In this document: one piece after another, positions 46,401 to 56,354 of the stretch | How the letters are laid out: each line of letters opens with the position of its first letter | Numbering within the stretch: position 1 is the first letter of the stretch | DNA from: Sympetrum striolatum | Lineage: Eukaryota > Arthropoda > Insecta > Odonata > Libellulidae | Direction of reading: 5' to 3' | Assembly (NCBI GenBank): GCA_947579665.1 | Contig: OX388343.1 | Span: forward strand, 103,111,657-103,175,656 | Length of the DNA: 64,000 nucleotides | Made by a program: the position numbers and the translations under genes | The notes under the pieces: generated by a model | What the model was told of the DNA's origin: nothing | The model's input: only the letters and a program-made list of their open reading frames with translations | Database searches by the model: none

Positions 46401-49400
46401 TTCTGCTTGAATTTTCACACATAGTTAGAGATGGTAATCTTCTATTGTGCTGCATAGTGAGTTGACAGTAAAGACCCGGGTTCGATGTCCGACGATGAAA
46501 TTTCAGCGAATTTTAAGAAATCTTTCTATTCTTTTTTTTTCTTTTGAGGACCATCCGGATATGATGCCAATATGAAATTAGTATTGCCGATCTGCTTGCA
46601 GTATGCAAGCAACATTTTACTCGTAATTTATAAAAGCATTAAATTGTTTCCTTAACTATCCTGCATTTGACGCCAGGGCACACACGATATTCTCCTATAA
46701 AGAATATGTAGGAAAAGGAGGGCATAGGTTGAGGCTGTTAAAGATATGATCTCCGTCATACATTTCGCTCATAGAATACGATGATCTTATTTTATATGGA
46801 AAAAAATAACCTGAGACTTTCTGAGGTTGATGCCAGGCTTATCCTGATTCTTCCATAAGATATACATTGTAGAAATTTTAAAAGTTATTGTGAACTCCTA
46901 ACTGATAAGATACACGATTATTTACCATGGTGATGATTATTTTCTATACTTTTTACTCAAAATGACTTGCTCAAAAACACCTTTCGTTTAGCATACCTTA
47001 CTCGTTTATATCTGTTATATATACAGTAGAACCTCAATTTTACGAAGTTGTAGGGACCCAAAAATTTGCGCTTTGTAAAATTCGGGCTTTGTTAATTTGA
47101 GGTCTTCTTTCAAGCAATTGAAATCTCTACAATACCATTCCAGGTTCAGTAACACAGTGCATAAAGTTAAATGGGATTGAAAGGAAGGTAATATTTCAAT
47201 AAAATGAATTATACATCCAGTTTAATGTTTAATACAACAGAAAAAAATTCTAAACTTATTACTTTTTAAAATAATCATAAATTATTTTTTATGTTGTTTG
47301 GAAGTTTCAATGAAAGATGAGGTGATTTTCTCATTTAATCAGTTAATACCTGAAAGGTAATAATTGAATGAATCAGGTACACCATCAGTAAACATTTGAA
47401 AATTGTGAAGCACTTTTATGGAATGTCTTAATTCATCCCTTGTAGGGGGGGAAGGTGCTTCTGGGTCATCTTCATAGCTTGTAGTAGAGATATCTAAGTT
47501 CAATTCATCCTAATCTTTGTCTTCACTAAATTCATTGCAATTATACGTCATCACATGAGAGTCACACTTGACATATGACTCAGCACGAGAGGATGCATCT
47601 GGGATGTATTGATTTAGTTGTGCCATTTCTCTACTAAGGAGGTCCTGTAGTGTGGGAACCTCCACTAACTCCTCTGTCTCTATAATTGACGTGTCACCAA
47701 AACCAGCTGATCTCCAACAGTTGGAAATAGTGTTTGCAGTGACACTGTCCCATGCTCTGGCAATTCCTCGCACAGCATGGAGCAATGTCCATGGAGGCAC
47801 ATCTTGTACATCAGAGGCTTGATATGCAACTAATGTATGCGTACTAAAGCTCTGCTTTTAGAAAGCTAAAGTGTGCAGGTCTAAACTTGTCAAATAATTA
47901 TGAGTATGAAGTCAAACTATTTTCTGTTACAAATAAGAGGGGGGTTACAATGGCGTACCAGTAATACTTAGCTTGTGATTGTACAATTCTGAGTTAGCAG
48001 TATGGAGTTGAAGACATTGTCAAATGTAAACCCACGCCATGTCCCGCAGTAGGGTCAGACTAATTCTATTGGACCAACTCCCTGATTTCCTTTATTTTTC
48101 TCCCTCCTATTACCAACCATGCCAGATTAAACTTGAGATGAAGGGATATAGGACGGGGGTGGCGAACCTACGGCACGCGAGAGAATTTTTTTGGCATGCA
48201 AAACTCCTATGACATCATCTTCTTTTGTATTATTCATTTAAGAAATTAAGCTCCACAGTAAATAAATGTTGACTCTGTTAATTAGCAGTAATAATTAACG
48301 ACCATTTAAACCTTATAAAAAATCTTAATCACATCATTGACATTAAAAAATTAATAATATAGCACCACATTGCCACGGAACCCCATCATATATGGCACTC
48401 TTACCACAATTGATTGATATAGGACGTTTCTGAATTGGTACCCACCCAGATCTTGATTCCATAGCGATCAGGTTTACTTTTTATGTAAACTTTGAATGGG
48501 CATTTACCTCCGACAGTTGTGAGTCTCTCATTACTGTTATATTTTATCTTTATTTGAAATATTTTCGGGGTGAAGTCATATTCATGTCACTCCTCCAGCA
48601 GGTGTTTTGCAAGGTGGGATTGGCTCAACAGTGAATAGGGGACGTTTGTAGACCCTAAGAGCAAGCTGTATCGCATTTGAGATGCTGCATTCTTGTGAAC
48701 CCTTGATGAAGTATACCTATACTAATTCCAAAGCAATATTATGGATTTAAAGTTTTCAAATATTGCAGAAACTATATAGTTCAGAAACAGTATACTATAT
48801 TCAGAGAAAAAATGAAGAAAAATTTATTCACTCAGAAATATGCTTTGAGTAAGCCTTTGTATGACCTCCACTGGGAGCTTTGATGTCACCCCAGGAATAC
48901 CCATAAACATCCCTGTAGATGAGATTTGGGATGATAATGAGATATAATTACTGTTAATGCAATACATAATGAATCAATTGAAAAATCTGTAAGAAAGGGT
49001 GACTGAATTGCCACAAACACGACATGACATTGTGTATAGCAATACAAGCAAAAATGGCTGTGCGGGGTAGTTTGGTACTCCATTTTTAAAATAAAGATAT
49101 TTTGGAAATAAGTATGTGAAATAATTTTTTTTCAATTTCATAATATAAAAGAAACATTGATGCACAAATACATGGAATAAGAAAGATGTGGTTTAAAAAA
49201 ATTTCTATTGAATTTAGTTATTTTGGGGTCCTCAAGTACCCTGCACCGTCAAGGAAGGGTTTAGCCCTTCTCTTCCCAATCAAGGGTTTTAAAAGATTCC
49301 TCAATCAAAAACTCTAAACACCTCAATCTTTCTTGTTCAAAAAAGAGATGTTTTTTGAACCTAATAATCTTTCTTGGGTAAAAGATACTGAATAAGTTAA

Positions 49401-49844
49401 TATTTATTTGATTACGTAACATGTTGTGAATTATGAATTTGTTTTTGTTTATGTGGTACATTGCTATTAATGAATTGTAAATTCTTTTTTTGCAGAAATG
49501 TCCAACTTCTTGTGGAGGAGCAAATGGATAACTTAAGGAAAGTTGAAAAATTAGAGACTACAGGAATTAATGCAGAGGCTTTGATTAATTTAATAGATAA
49601 GCAAGCAAATCTTATCAAGTCCAAATTAGGTTTGACTACATTAGGAGAGGAAGCTTCTACTTCTTACCCTTCAATTCCTAGTCAATCAGTCATATCTTGT
49701 GATGTTTCATCAACCAAATCAGCATCTAAAAAGCCAGACCCAGTGCCTCCTGCTGGATTGGACTTCGGTAAACATTCAGCAGATATTCTATTTAACCATT
49801 ATGCATTGAATGTTCCTGAAATCCAGTCACCTAATTCTTCTTGA
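37495..49844 (+). CDS. Uncharacterised 619-residue coiled-coil protein
   Basis: Five coding exons: 37495-38305, 39737-39901, 39993-40173, 43226-43579 and 49496-49844 (TGA). All junctions are GT-AG and in phase, 1,860 nt in all. Residues 1-30 are helical (LMKLGHDVQMLEKKLEQVFG). Residues 35-240 are basic, Ser/Lys-rich and probably disordered. A conserved-looking helix follows at about 250-310 (KPIEILSILLQELNQKLA; GEMQLTLGNLVETMSAAGFY). Heptad-rich coiled coils run from about 375 to 545 (LLDKVKNLEKQVTEQ; LKASQEMLQKRLQQNLEDYE; EEQMDNLRKVEKLETTG). The tail is Ser/Pro-rich. I do not recognise the family; a centrosomal or cytoskeletal scaffold would fit this layout, but that is only inference. ATG choice: first in-frame Met after a likely splice acceptor; the MILRINLA extension is an alternative. 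Its introns hold most of the transposons at 39-48 kb. Confidence 0.82.
38980..39148. repeat. Long palindrome made of two opposed Penelope-like ends
   Basis: Two arms of about 80 bases (38980-39060 and about 39065-39148) are inverted copies: TTTCAAAAAGATGAGAAAC, a short variable stretch, then CCACAGAAAATTTTATTTAA, CACGAC, GTTTCGTCAC and GATGACATC toward the centre. The central part carries the CGAAAC-TGGTCGTG motif also seen at the 3' end of the Penelope-like element at 42707-42742. It appears to be two 3' tails of a second Penelope-type family meeting head-to-head. It lies in intron 1 of the coiled-coil gene. Confidence 0.75.
40511..42839 (+). mobile_element. Penelope-like retroelement (RT plus GIY-YIG), degenerate
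   Basis: The element is bounded by a 40-base inverted repeat with three mismatches (40511-40550, CTTCAAAGAAAGAAAACAGG; 42800-42839). Inside, one protein is readable in pieces: ISKADKGNCIVVLD (about 40825-40870), PPRFYGLPNIHKKDIPVRPV (41040-41100), SFDIVNLF (41345), the reverse transcriptase active site YVDDIF (about 41650), and a GIY-YIG nuclease (GVYQLSCHDC then YIGQTGRNFKLRAKEHL, 42245-42335). RT plus C-terminal GIY-YIG is the hallmark of Penelope-like elements. Stops and frame changes (for example near 41280 and 41970) show it is inactive. It lies in intron 3 of the coiled-coil gene, same strand. Confidence 0.92.
40790..42530 (+). pseudogene. Broken Penelope-like RT/GIY-YIG open reading frame
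   Basis: In-frame blocks lie at about 40811-41281 (N-terminal and finger domains), 41313-41969 (palm, catalytic YVDDIF, then TLNFLDLSITLSHSNLDFSI) and 42237-42530 (GIY-YIG). The polypeptide is broken by a stop at 41281, a frame change before 41313, and loss of frame from 41969 to 42237. Catalytic aspartates of the RT box and the two tyrosines of the nuclease motif are still readable, so decay is moderate. Confidence 0.85.
43680..43860 (-). repeat. Possible tRNA-derived SINE remnant
   Basis: On the minus strand an A-box-like ATAGTAGTGGTTAA (about 43857-43843) is followed some 20-35 bases later by a B-box-like CGAATTCAATTCC (about 43824-43812). The spacing fits a Pol III tRNA-type promoter. 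Stems of a functional tRNA are not evident. It lies in intron 4 of the coiled-coil gene. Confidence 0.4.
43980..44318. repeat. Diverged modules of the B-box repeat
   Basis: GGGGTTCGAAACCAGG (about 44029) is followed by cattgagccgattttcgag, accggaaagatagat and a long AT-rich tail, the same order as one module of the long copies. It ends before the 5' stub at 44319. Divergence is higher than between copies D, E and F. Confidence 0.5.
44319..44358 (+). repeat. 5' end stub of the modular repeat (copy C)
   Basis: Only the 5' motif is present (TATATATAGATGCTTCTCCG, GATTCATTCATGTAT). After about 12 AT-rich bases comes the inverted 3' end of copy D. The rest of a copy in this direction is missing. 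Confidence 0.7.
44371..45533 (-). mobile_element. Modular B-box repeat, copy D (inverted)
   Basis: Read on the minus strand it starts with CTATTATATATAGATGCTTC (about 45533), and ends with GCTTGCAGTATGCAAGC, TACATTTTACTCGT (44371). B-box-like sites fall near 45352, 45170, 45003, 44838, 44668 and 44508, spacing 160-182. Modules 3-5 (for example GGGTTCGAAGCCAGAGCAC) differ in type from those of copies E and F. Confidence 0.78.
45534..46625 (+). mobile_element. Modular B-box repeat, copy E
   Basis: Runs away from copy D, sharing or abutting its 5' end: the AT-rich start leads into GAGAGGATACAAACTCACAG. B-box-like sites lie near 45660, 45837, 46005, 46171, 46328 and 46477. It ends with GCTTGCAGTATGCAAGC, AACATTTTACTCGT at 46625. 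Confidence 0.78.
46626..47020. repeat. Further diverged modules next to copy E
   Basis: Sites such as TTTGACGCCAGGGCACAC (46667) and GAGGTTGATGCCAGGC (about 46823) recur at about 155-base spacing with the familiar downstream sequence (attctcctataaag; tcttccataagatatacattg). They lack both element ends and may be a fragment of an older copy. Confidence 0.45.
47024..47939 (-). mobile_element. Tigger/pogo element copy 2 (3' third only)
   Basis: It starts at CAGTAGAACC preceded by TA (47022-47023) and is colinear with the 3' part of the full copy (complement of about 55440-56352), including the transposase C-terminus (VPTLQDLLSREMAQLNQYI, about 47590-47670). It stops abruptly after aataagag at about 47939, in the region that is intronic in the full copy. 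The other end is absent. Confidence 0.85.
47940..49495. other. Rest of intron 4 of the coiled-coil gene
   Basis: Around 48150-48180 (gggggtggcgaacctacggc, acgcgag) the sequence resembles a hAT-type end, with a possible inner partner near 48370-48400, but no clear inverted end. The remainder to the acceptor at 49495 shows nothing I can name. Confidence 0.4.
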
Positions 49845-49931
49845 TTAAAGGTTAGTATTCTGAACCTACCTTAATTACAAATTCATTCAATGCTTTGACA
49901 CTAAGGACTAGTATTTGTTATTTCTTTAAGA

Positions 49932-49937
49932 AATAAA
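49932..49937 (+). terminator. Candidate polyadenylation signal of the coiled-coil gene
   Basis: AATAAA lies 88 bases after the TGA at 49842-49844. Confidence 0.45.
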
Positions 49938-51890
49938 TATTTCTTCAAAAAATTTAGTGTTTCCAAACTTAAAGATCTTAGATGATGGCTGAATTAGTCA
50001 GTAGATTTCTTATTTTAAATATACAAAAAAGATTTATAACCACCTTGAAATTGCATAAGATAGATGTGATACATGCACATTTTTGTTGAAAATCTTTAAC
50101 CAAAAATTCAACTTGGGGATTATTCTGTTTAACAGATGTGGATGAGTGAAAATTCAACTTCCAAAATGGCACATCCTTTTAACATATTTCAGAATAGATA
50201 CAGCTATACTGTGAAATTATATTTTTAGTTATACCATATTTTTGTTTATGTCCTCAAGCCATTGCTTTCCCTTATGAACTGAATTAATTCATAAAAATTG
50301 ATTAATTAATTAAATTTTGAATACTGTATAATAACTCCGGTTAAAACAAGTTTTCCCTGAGATATTAGCTGCTGTGCTCGTTTGTGTGATTTTTTGATAT
50401 TCATTAGTCTGTTTATGTCCCCATTTTTGCTGTTATAAGAAGGATGGATGGTTTTTTTTTTAACCACCCTTCCTGAATTTGATTTTGGTTAACCTTTTGT
50501 GCATTTCGTGTTACTCTTTAAGTTACTAAAATTATATCTGGAATGCTTCCACAGATTCCAGTTTGACAAGTATTGTTCTCACAAGATTGTAGTAGATTTG
50601 TCATCACTCGGTAGTATTCATTGGTGAAGGAGGCAAGAGATGGTTTAAAATACTTTTATTCAAAGATGAGAAATCTTGGGGTATAACTTACGTTTTAAAT
50701 TAAAGCAGACCTCAAAGTGTTTAAATGACTGCAAATCAAATAAATTGTTATATTAAATTAATAATAATTAAAAAAATTATAATTAAAAATTAAATTCAAC
50801 ATTGCTATATTTGTTCATCAACAAGTTAATTTTTGATTGTTTATAGGTTGAATAAATTTGATCACCATTTAAATTGGTGGTAAAAATTAAAGTAAATTTG
50901 TGGTCATATTAACTCCATTCAAGTAATTCAACAACTTTCTTGACTCAACTGAATAAGAGTTAATAGAAGTATTTTATATTGTATCAGACAATGTGAAATT
51001 TTATATTTATTTTTGAAAATTCTACTCATAGTCGGATGTTTTCACCTTCTCTATTATGATAAATATATTCGTATTTTACAGTACATGTATTCAATGTTCA
51101 TCTATTGTTGTCCATAACTAAGTTACAATTTTTTTTCCAGTTCCAAATTTGTGGCTCAGCAAGGAAAATAATAATTATTGTTAGGTTTTTACAACTCTCT
51201 GTAAGAGAAAAATTATACATTATGAACTGTGATGTCAATTATGCATATTCAAAGCTTTATTTTTAAACTTCTGATAAACTTTGCTCATTGTATAAAGACT
51301 GACAAGATCGAAATGAAAATCAATTTTAATTGAAAGGGTCTTGATTTCTGAAACAAATTGATGGGTATTGTATACTTAATAATGTAATATTTTTGTGTAT
51401 TATATTTTATATTAAATATTTTTATTTTGTACTCTTTCATGTAGAAAATGTCCTGTTAAAAAAACAGAGCTCTTAAGAGATCCTTACTGATTTCCATGAA
51501 ATTTAACAGATTTCTCTTGGTTGGTGCGAGTATTTTGTAATGGACCATTTTAGATATGACCAGTCAATTGATGCCAGTAGAGTGTTTTGAAACTTGCCAA
51601 TTTTCCAAAACCAATCTAAATCTTGCCATAATTATCTATTTATTCATGGGTGGATTAGATATGCCATTTAATGTTCTCTTTATAATCTACAATTGCTTTA
51701 TTTTTTTACAACTTATAATGATGCCAATTTTAGAGTATTAATGAAATGTATAATTAAAGTGTGTAAAATGAAATGCTCTTTTGATAAAATTTACTTAAAA
51801 TTATTCCATTTGAAATTTGGTGTTCTGAGGAGAATGGTTCAAGTGCCCTTCTATTTAAGATTATATGTTATTTTTTACGTTTATGTACAC
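49938..51890. other. AT-rich DNA after the coiled-coil gene
   Basis: No gene, RNA or repeat is recognised. Short frames here lack family signatures. Part may be alternative 3' UTR. Confidence 0.5.
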
Positions 51891-52704
51891 CAGTGGCGCA
51901 GCCAGGATTTGCCAATCTTTCTGAGAAAACAAAAATTGCCTACCTTACAGGGGCTAGTATATTCATACCCGCTGCTACGATGTATGTAAATTCTTTCAAA
52001 ACTTAAAATGAATTGAAAACTAGAGGAGTTTAACGCTTATGCGGCAAACCTATTAAACTTTCCAAGATAGTAGTTTACATAAGTGAACTATTGGAAACTT
52101 ATCATAAGTGTTGTTTGGATTATTAGTTTTGACATATCTAATATCTATTAAAAAGTAATATATTCTATGCTGAAGTTTTTTAATGTTGTAGATATAAAAT
52201 TCACGAGTCTTTGAGTTCTCTCGTCCAAGAGGTTGCCAATAGTGAGAAGGAAAAAGTTACGGTTACGGTTATTTGGCAAACGATATAAAACGTAACATAC
52301 AATCATTAGATCCCCCACATTGGCACGCCCATGCTTATTAGAATATCTTTCGTTATTAGACTATATAATCAGCAGATTTCAGAATTTAATTGAAATGTCG
52401 CCTGCCCAGAAAACACCATCAATGTCAAAAATAATGATATGAAGTATACATACAGCTTATTGCACAAGGTTTATATTCACCGTGTCAGAATTTTGCTACA
52501 GGAATCGAAAGTTAATTAGATTTGATAACTAAGCTATTTTATTAATTAATTTTATTGATATTATTTTATTAGCAGTGTATCTCTAAGACTTGTGTGATGA
52601 TTGGGATTTAGTACACTTTAGCAGCAAAAAGGACAGCGCTAGTCATAGGACTTGGGTTGGGGGTTGAACCCCCAACCCCCCCCCCCCCCCTTGCTGCGCC
52701 ACTG
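51891..52704. mobile_element. Non-coding TIR element of about 0.8 kb
   Basis: Ends CAGTGGCGCAGC (51891-51902) and GCTGCGCCACTG (52693-52704) are perfect inverted repeats of 12 bases. Before the right end is an inverted G/C tract (gggggttgaaccccc followed by a run of about 17 C). No transposase is seen. A sequence of about 50 bases just outside the right end (gacagaattttgttacagga, 52716-) repeats one inside at about 52486, so the unit may be nested or partly duplicated. Superfamily is not assigned. Confidence 0.6.
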
Positions 52705-53589
52705 ATGCGTCGTGACAGAATTTTGTTACAGGAATCTGAAATTAATTAGATTAGATACATATCTATCAAAAATCATAAGAATCTTTCAATTCACTAAATA
52801 CAGTAGAACCCCGTTTTTACGAACCTCGAATTTACGAAGTGACACAGTTTTACGAACCATTCCGCCGGTCCTGATCTTTGTACATGTAAAATGACCTCGG
52901 TTTTACGAAAAACCTCAATTTCATGTTTTACGAAGTGAGAAGCCGGTCCCTAGGAGTGACTGAACCCCGGTTTTACGAAGTATTTGAAATGGTTTTGTCG
53001 CACTGAGCTCAATACAATGGGATGACGATCGCCGTAAGCAGGAGCAGCTGAATCCAGATCGTCTATGTTGGGAAGACCCTCATCCCATGTTTTTAGATGG
53101 GAAAATGTGAAAATTTCGTGGAATACAAACATTTTGATTACAGTTTTCGCGAAAAATTATAGCTTATAAGACGTAACTGTGCTCTTTCTTTCTTCATCAA
53201 GCTTTCTGGTAATATCGCGAATCCGCGACGTGGGATCGTATAGATCAACAGTTTCCAGGAGTTTAACTCTGTGTAAACTCTCAGTAAAGTTTCTATTTGG
53301 ACGAGAGATTGAGAAAATAAAGCATGATAAAAATTTGTTTTCGACTTGGGTAGTTTTGGGCTCAGGTCTTGGCTGCTAAATTGGAGTGCAACTATTTAAA
53401 ATCTCAAGGCTGCTGCAGGGATTTCGGATTTTTAATTGGTTAGTAAAAGATTGAAAAATAATGGTTGGATGGTGGACACCCTGAAAAATGTTCGTCTCCA
53501 AGCGAAGAAAAGTCGCGCGCGTTCAGTCAGAATCACTCTCTGCGCGAGGTGGCTTGTGTTGTGATATCCCGTGTGTCTATAAGTAAAAT

Positions 53590-55867
53590 AATGGAAAAAA
53601 CATCGCTGACCAAGAAAAAGAGGAAGTCCCTGATTTTGGTCACCAAAATGTCAATTATCAAGGAAGTACGTGATCGCGGGCAGACAAAAACAGAAATTGC
53701 TCGGAAGTATGGTATTTCTTTACCTACATTGGCAGCAAACGTCAATTCAAGTGAAAAAATTTTGAGTCACACAACAACATCATTAAAAACAAAGTACGTC
53801 TCATCGTCACAATTTGATCAACTGATAGGCAGCTGCAAATTTTTTTTTTAAGTGTCGTGCGTGCAAATTGTCTATGAGTGGACCAATTCTGAAGGAGAAG
53901 GCTCAGGTTTTGGCTCTTAAACTGAAGTGCGACAACTTTAAAGCCTCAAATGGGTGGCTTGATAGATTCAAGAAAAGATACGGAATCACTTCAATGAAAA
54001 TCTGTGGAGAAGAAGGTAACGTCAACACAAAGGACGTTGAGCAGTGGCGTGAAATAAACGATGACATTGTGTCTAAATATTCCGCTCGAGATATATACAA
54101 CCTGGATGAAACAGGTTTGTTTTTCAAGACCTGACTCCACCCTTGGGAGCTGTGGTGAGAAATGTCACGGAGGTAAAAAATCTAAGGATAGGGTTACAGT
54201 AATGCTGATATGTAACCAAGATGGATCCGAAAAGTTGAAACCAGTTGTGATTGCTAAATCAAGAGCTCCGCGTTGCTTCAAGAACGTGAAAAATTTGCCT
54301 GTGTTGTATGAAAGTATTAAAAAAGCATGGATGACGACGGACATTTTTCAGAAGCAAATTATCTTCTTGCAGAGGAAGAGCGCATGAAAGAATCGCAATA
54401 TTCTACTTCTTGTAGATAATGCCTCAGTTCATAAAATAGGCGGACTAGTGCTACCAAACGTCAAATTACTTTTTCTGAGTCCAAATAGCACCAAGATACA
54501 ACCGCTGGATATGGGAATAATTTACACCTTTAAAGTCCACTACCGAAGATTTCTCGTCCAGCACTATCTTCGGACGCTTGGTAAGTTCTATTTCTTTTCT
54601 ATCATTTTGTGTATAAAAATACCTACTCGTCGTCGCAAAGGATGTATATTATATTTATATCCTTTGCGACCTCCATATTTTCTCTGGAACTATTTAGAAT
54701 TAGCAATATGATAGCCGCCGCAACCCCATCGCATAACTTTGGTTAACCTTTTACTTGAAAGTAGCATTCCTGTGGAAATTCTTCGTTGCAGCTGTCATGG
54801 AAATTAGTTTAATTAAAGAATACTAAATTTGTAGTAATACGTTACGATTACTTAAATTTTGATACATTTTCAATACGTAATTTATTAATTAAAAGCGTTT
54901 TACGTCGTTAGGTAAGAATTTGCGATCGCGACTTGTGATTTGTCATGCGACAAGATCGTTTAAAGTACCCGCGAGTAAGTAATTCTCGAAAGTCACCGCT
55001 AAACGTCAGCGTATTAGAATGCATATAAAAAAGAGGGAGTTTCAAATTAACTGAAGTAAAGTTCTTAAATGACTTAAAATATTTACGAGCTAGTTTCCTG
55101 GAATTCATGGCTTTGAGTTTCATTCACTTTGACATAAGTGAGTCTCCTAGGCTTTGAAATAAGGTCTATGCTATAAAGAGAATCAGTATAATCGTAGTCT
55201 AATTTTAAAATCCTTTCAAATTGAAGCAAATATACTGCAGATTGGCTCCTGGAAAGCCATGTGGGTACGCTCGTGACTCATGAGGAATCAGTTCTGATTT
55301 CAAATCCTGGTGGGAGCACATGGGCAAAATGACCTAAGCTGTCAAAGTGCTTACTACTACTACTGCTTCTACTATAGTGCACACAGAGAATTGCATGTGA
55401 TATATAATGTTTTCTTCCTGAGAATGAGCTTGTGACTCTTATTTGTGACAGAAATTAGTTTGAATTCATACTCATAATTATTTGACAAGTTTAGACCTGC
55501 ACAGTTTTGCTTTCTATAAGCAGAGCTTTAGTACGCATACATTAGTTTCATATCAAGCCTCTGATGTGCAAGATGTGCCTCCATGGACATTGCTCCATGC
55601 TGTGCAAGGAATTGCCAGAACATGGGACATTGTCACTGCAAACACTATTTCCAACTGTTGGAGATGAGCTGGTTTTGGTGACACGTCAATTATAGAGACA
55701 GAGGAGTTAGTGGAGGTTCCCACACTACAGGACCTCCTTAGTAGAGAAATGGCACAACTAAATCAAAACATCCCAGATGCATCCTCTCGTGCTGAGTCAT
55801 ATGTCAAGTGTGACTCTCATGTGATGACGTATAACTGCAGCGAATTTAGTGAAGACGAAGAAGATTA
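53590..55867 (+). pseudogene. Tigger transposase pseudogene with apparent intron
   Basis: Readable parts in order: a psq-type HTH (KKKRKSLILVTKMSIIKEV; TEIARKYGISLPTL, 53620-53740), a CENP-B/Tc5-type DNA-binding domain (MSGPILKEKAQVLALKLK, NGWLDRFKKRYGI, 53876-53985), and a DDE-superfamily domain with YNLDETGLFF (about 54098), LLLVDNASVH (about 54407) and STKIQPLDMGII (about 54491-54525). The C-terminal acidic part (VEVPTLQDLLSREMAQLNQN) is at about 55710-55770. A frame change after FFKT (54134) and stops (for example 54387, 55668) break it. A 977-base gap with donor GTAAGT (54581) and acceptor TCAAG (55557) separates the DDE domain from its conserved C-terminal extension, in phase. Confidence 0.82.
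54632..54670. repeat. 12-bp inverted repeat inside Tigger intron region
   Basis: GTCGCAAAGGAT (54632-54643) pairs exactly with ATCCTTTGCGAC (54659-54670) around an AT-rich 15-base loop. It is in the section absent from copy 1, so its age relative to the family is unknown. Confidence 0.6.
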
Positions 55868-56354
55868 GGATGAATTGAACTTAGATATCTCTTCTACAAG
55901 CTATGAAGATGACCCAGAAGCACCTTCCCCCTACAAGGGATGAATTAATACACTCCATAAAAGTCCTTCACAATTTTCAAATGTTTACTGATGGTGTACC
56001 TGATTCATTCAATTGTTACCTTTCAGGTATTAATTGATTAAATGAGAAAATCACCTCATCTTTCATTGAAACTTCCAAATAACAAAAGAAATAATTTATG
56101 ATTATTTTGAAAAGCAATAAGTTTAGAATTGTTTTCTGTTGTATTAAACATTAAACTGGATGTATAATTCATTTTATTGAAATATTACCTTCCTTTTAAT
56201 CCCATTTAACTTTAAGCACTGTGTTACTGAACCTGGATTGGTATTGTAGAGATTTCAATTGCTTGAAAGAAAACCTCAAATTTACAAAGCCCAAATTTTA
56301 CAAAGCGCAAATATTTGGGTCCCTTCAACTTCGTAAAATTGAGGTTCTACTGTA

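Larger units (their letters stand above)
52801..56352 (+). mobile_element. Full-length Tigger/pogo element, copy 3 (inactive)
   Basis: It runs from CAGTAGAACC (52801) to GGTTCTACTG (56352) with TA on both sides (52799-52800, 56353-56354). Sub-terminal sequence is rich in repeated TTTACGAA-type motifs at both ends, likely transposase binding sites. At 3.55 kb it is the longest of three copies here and the only one with a DDE domain. Stops and frame changes show it is dead. Confidence 0.92.

Noticed and set aside
48150..48410. Possible hAT-type MITE (gggggtggcgaacctacggc)
   Set aside because: Only one hAT-like end is clear; no matching inverted end or target duplication was found.
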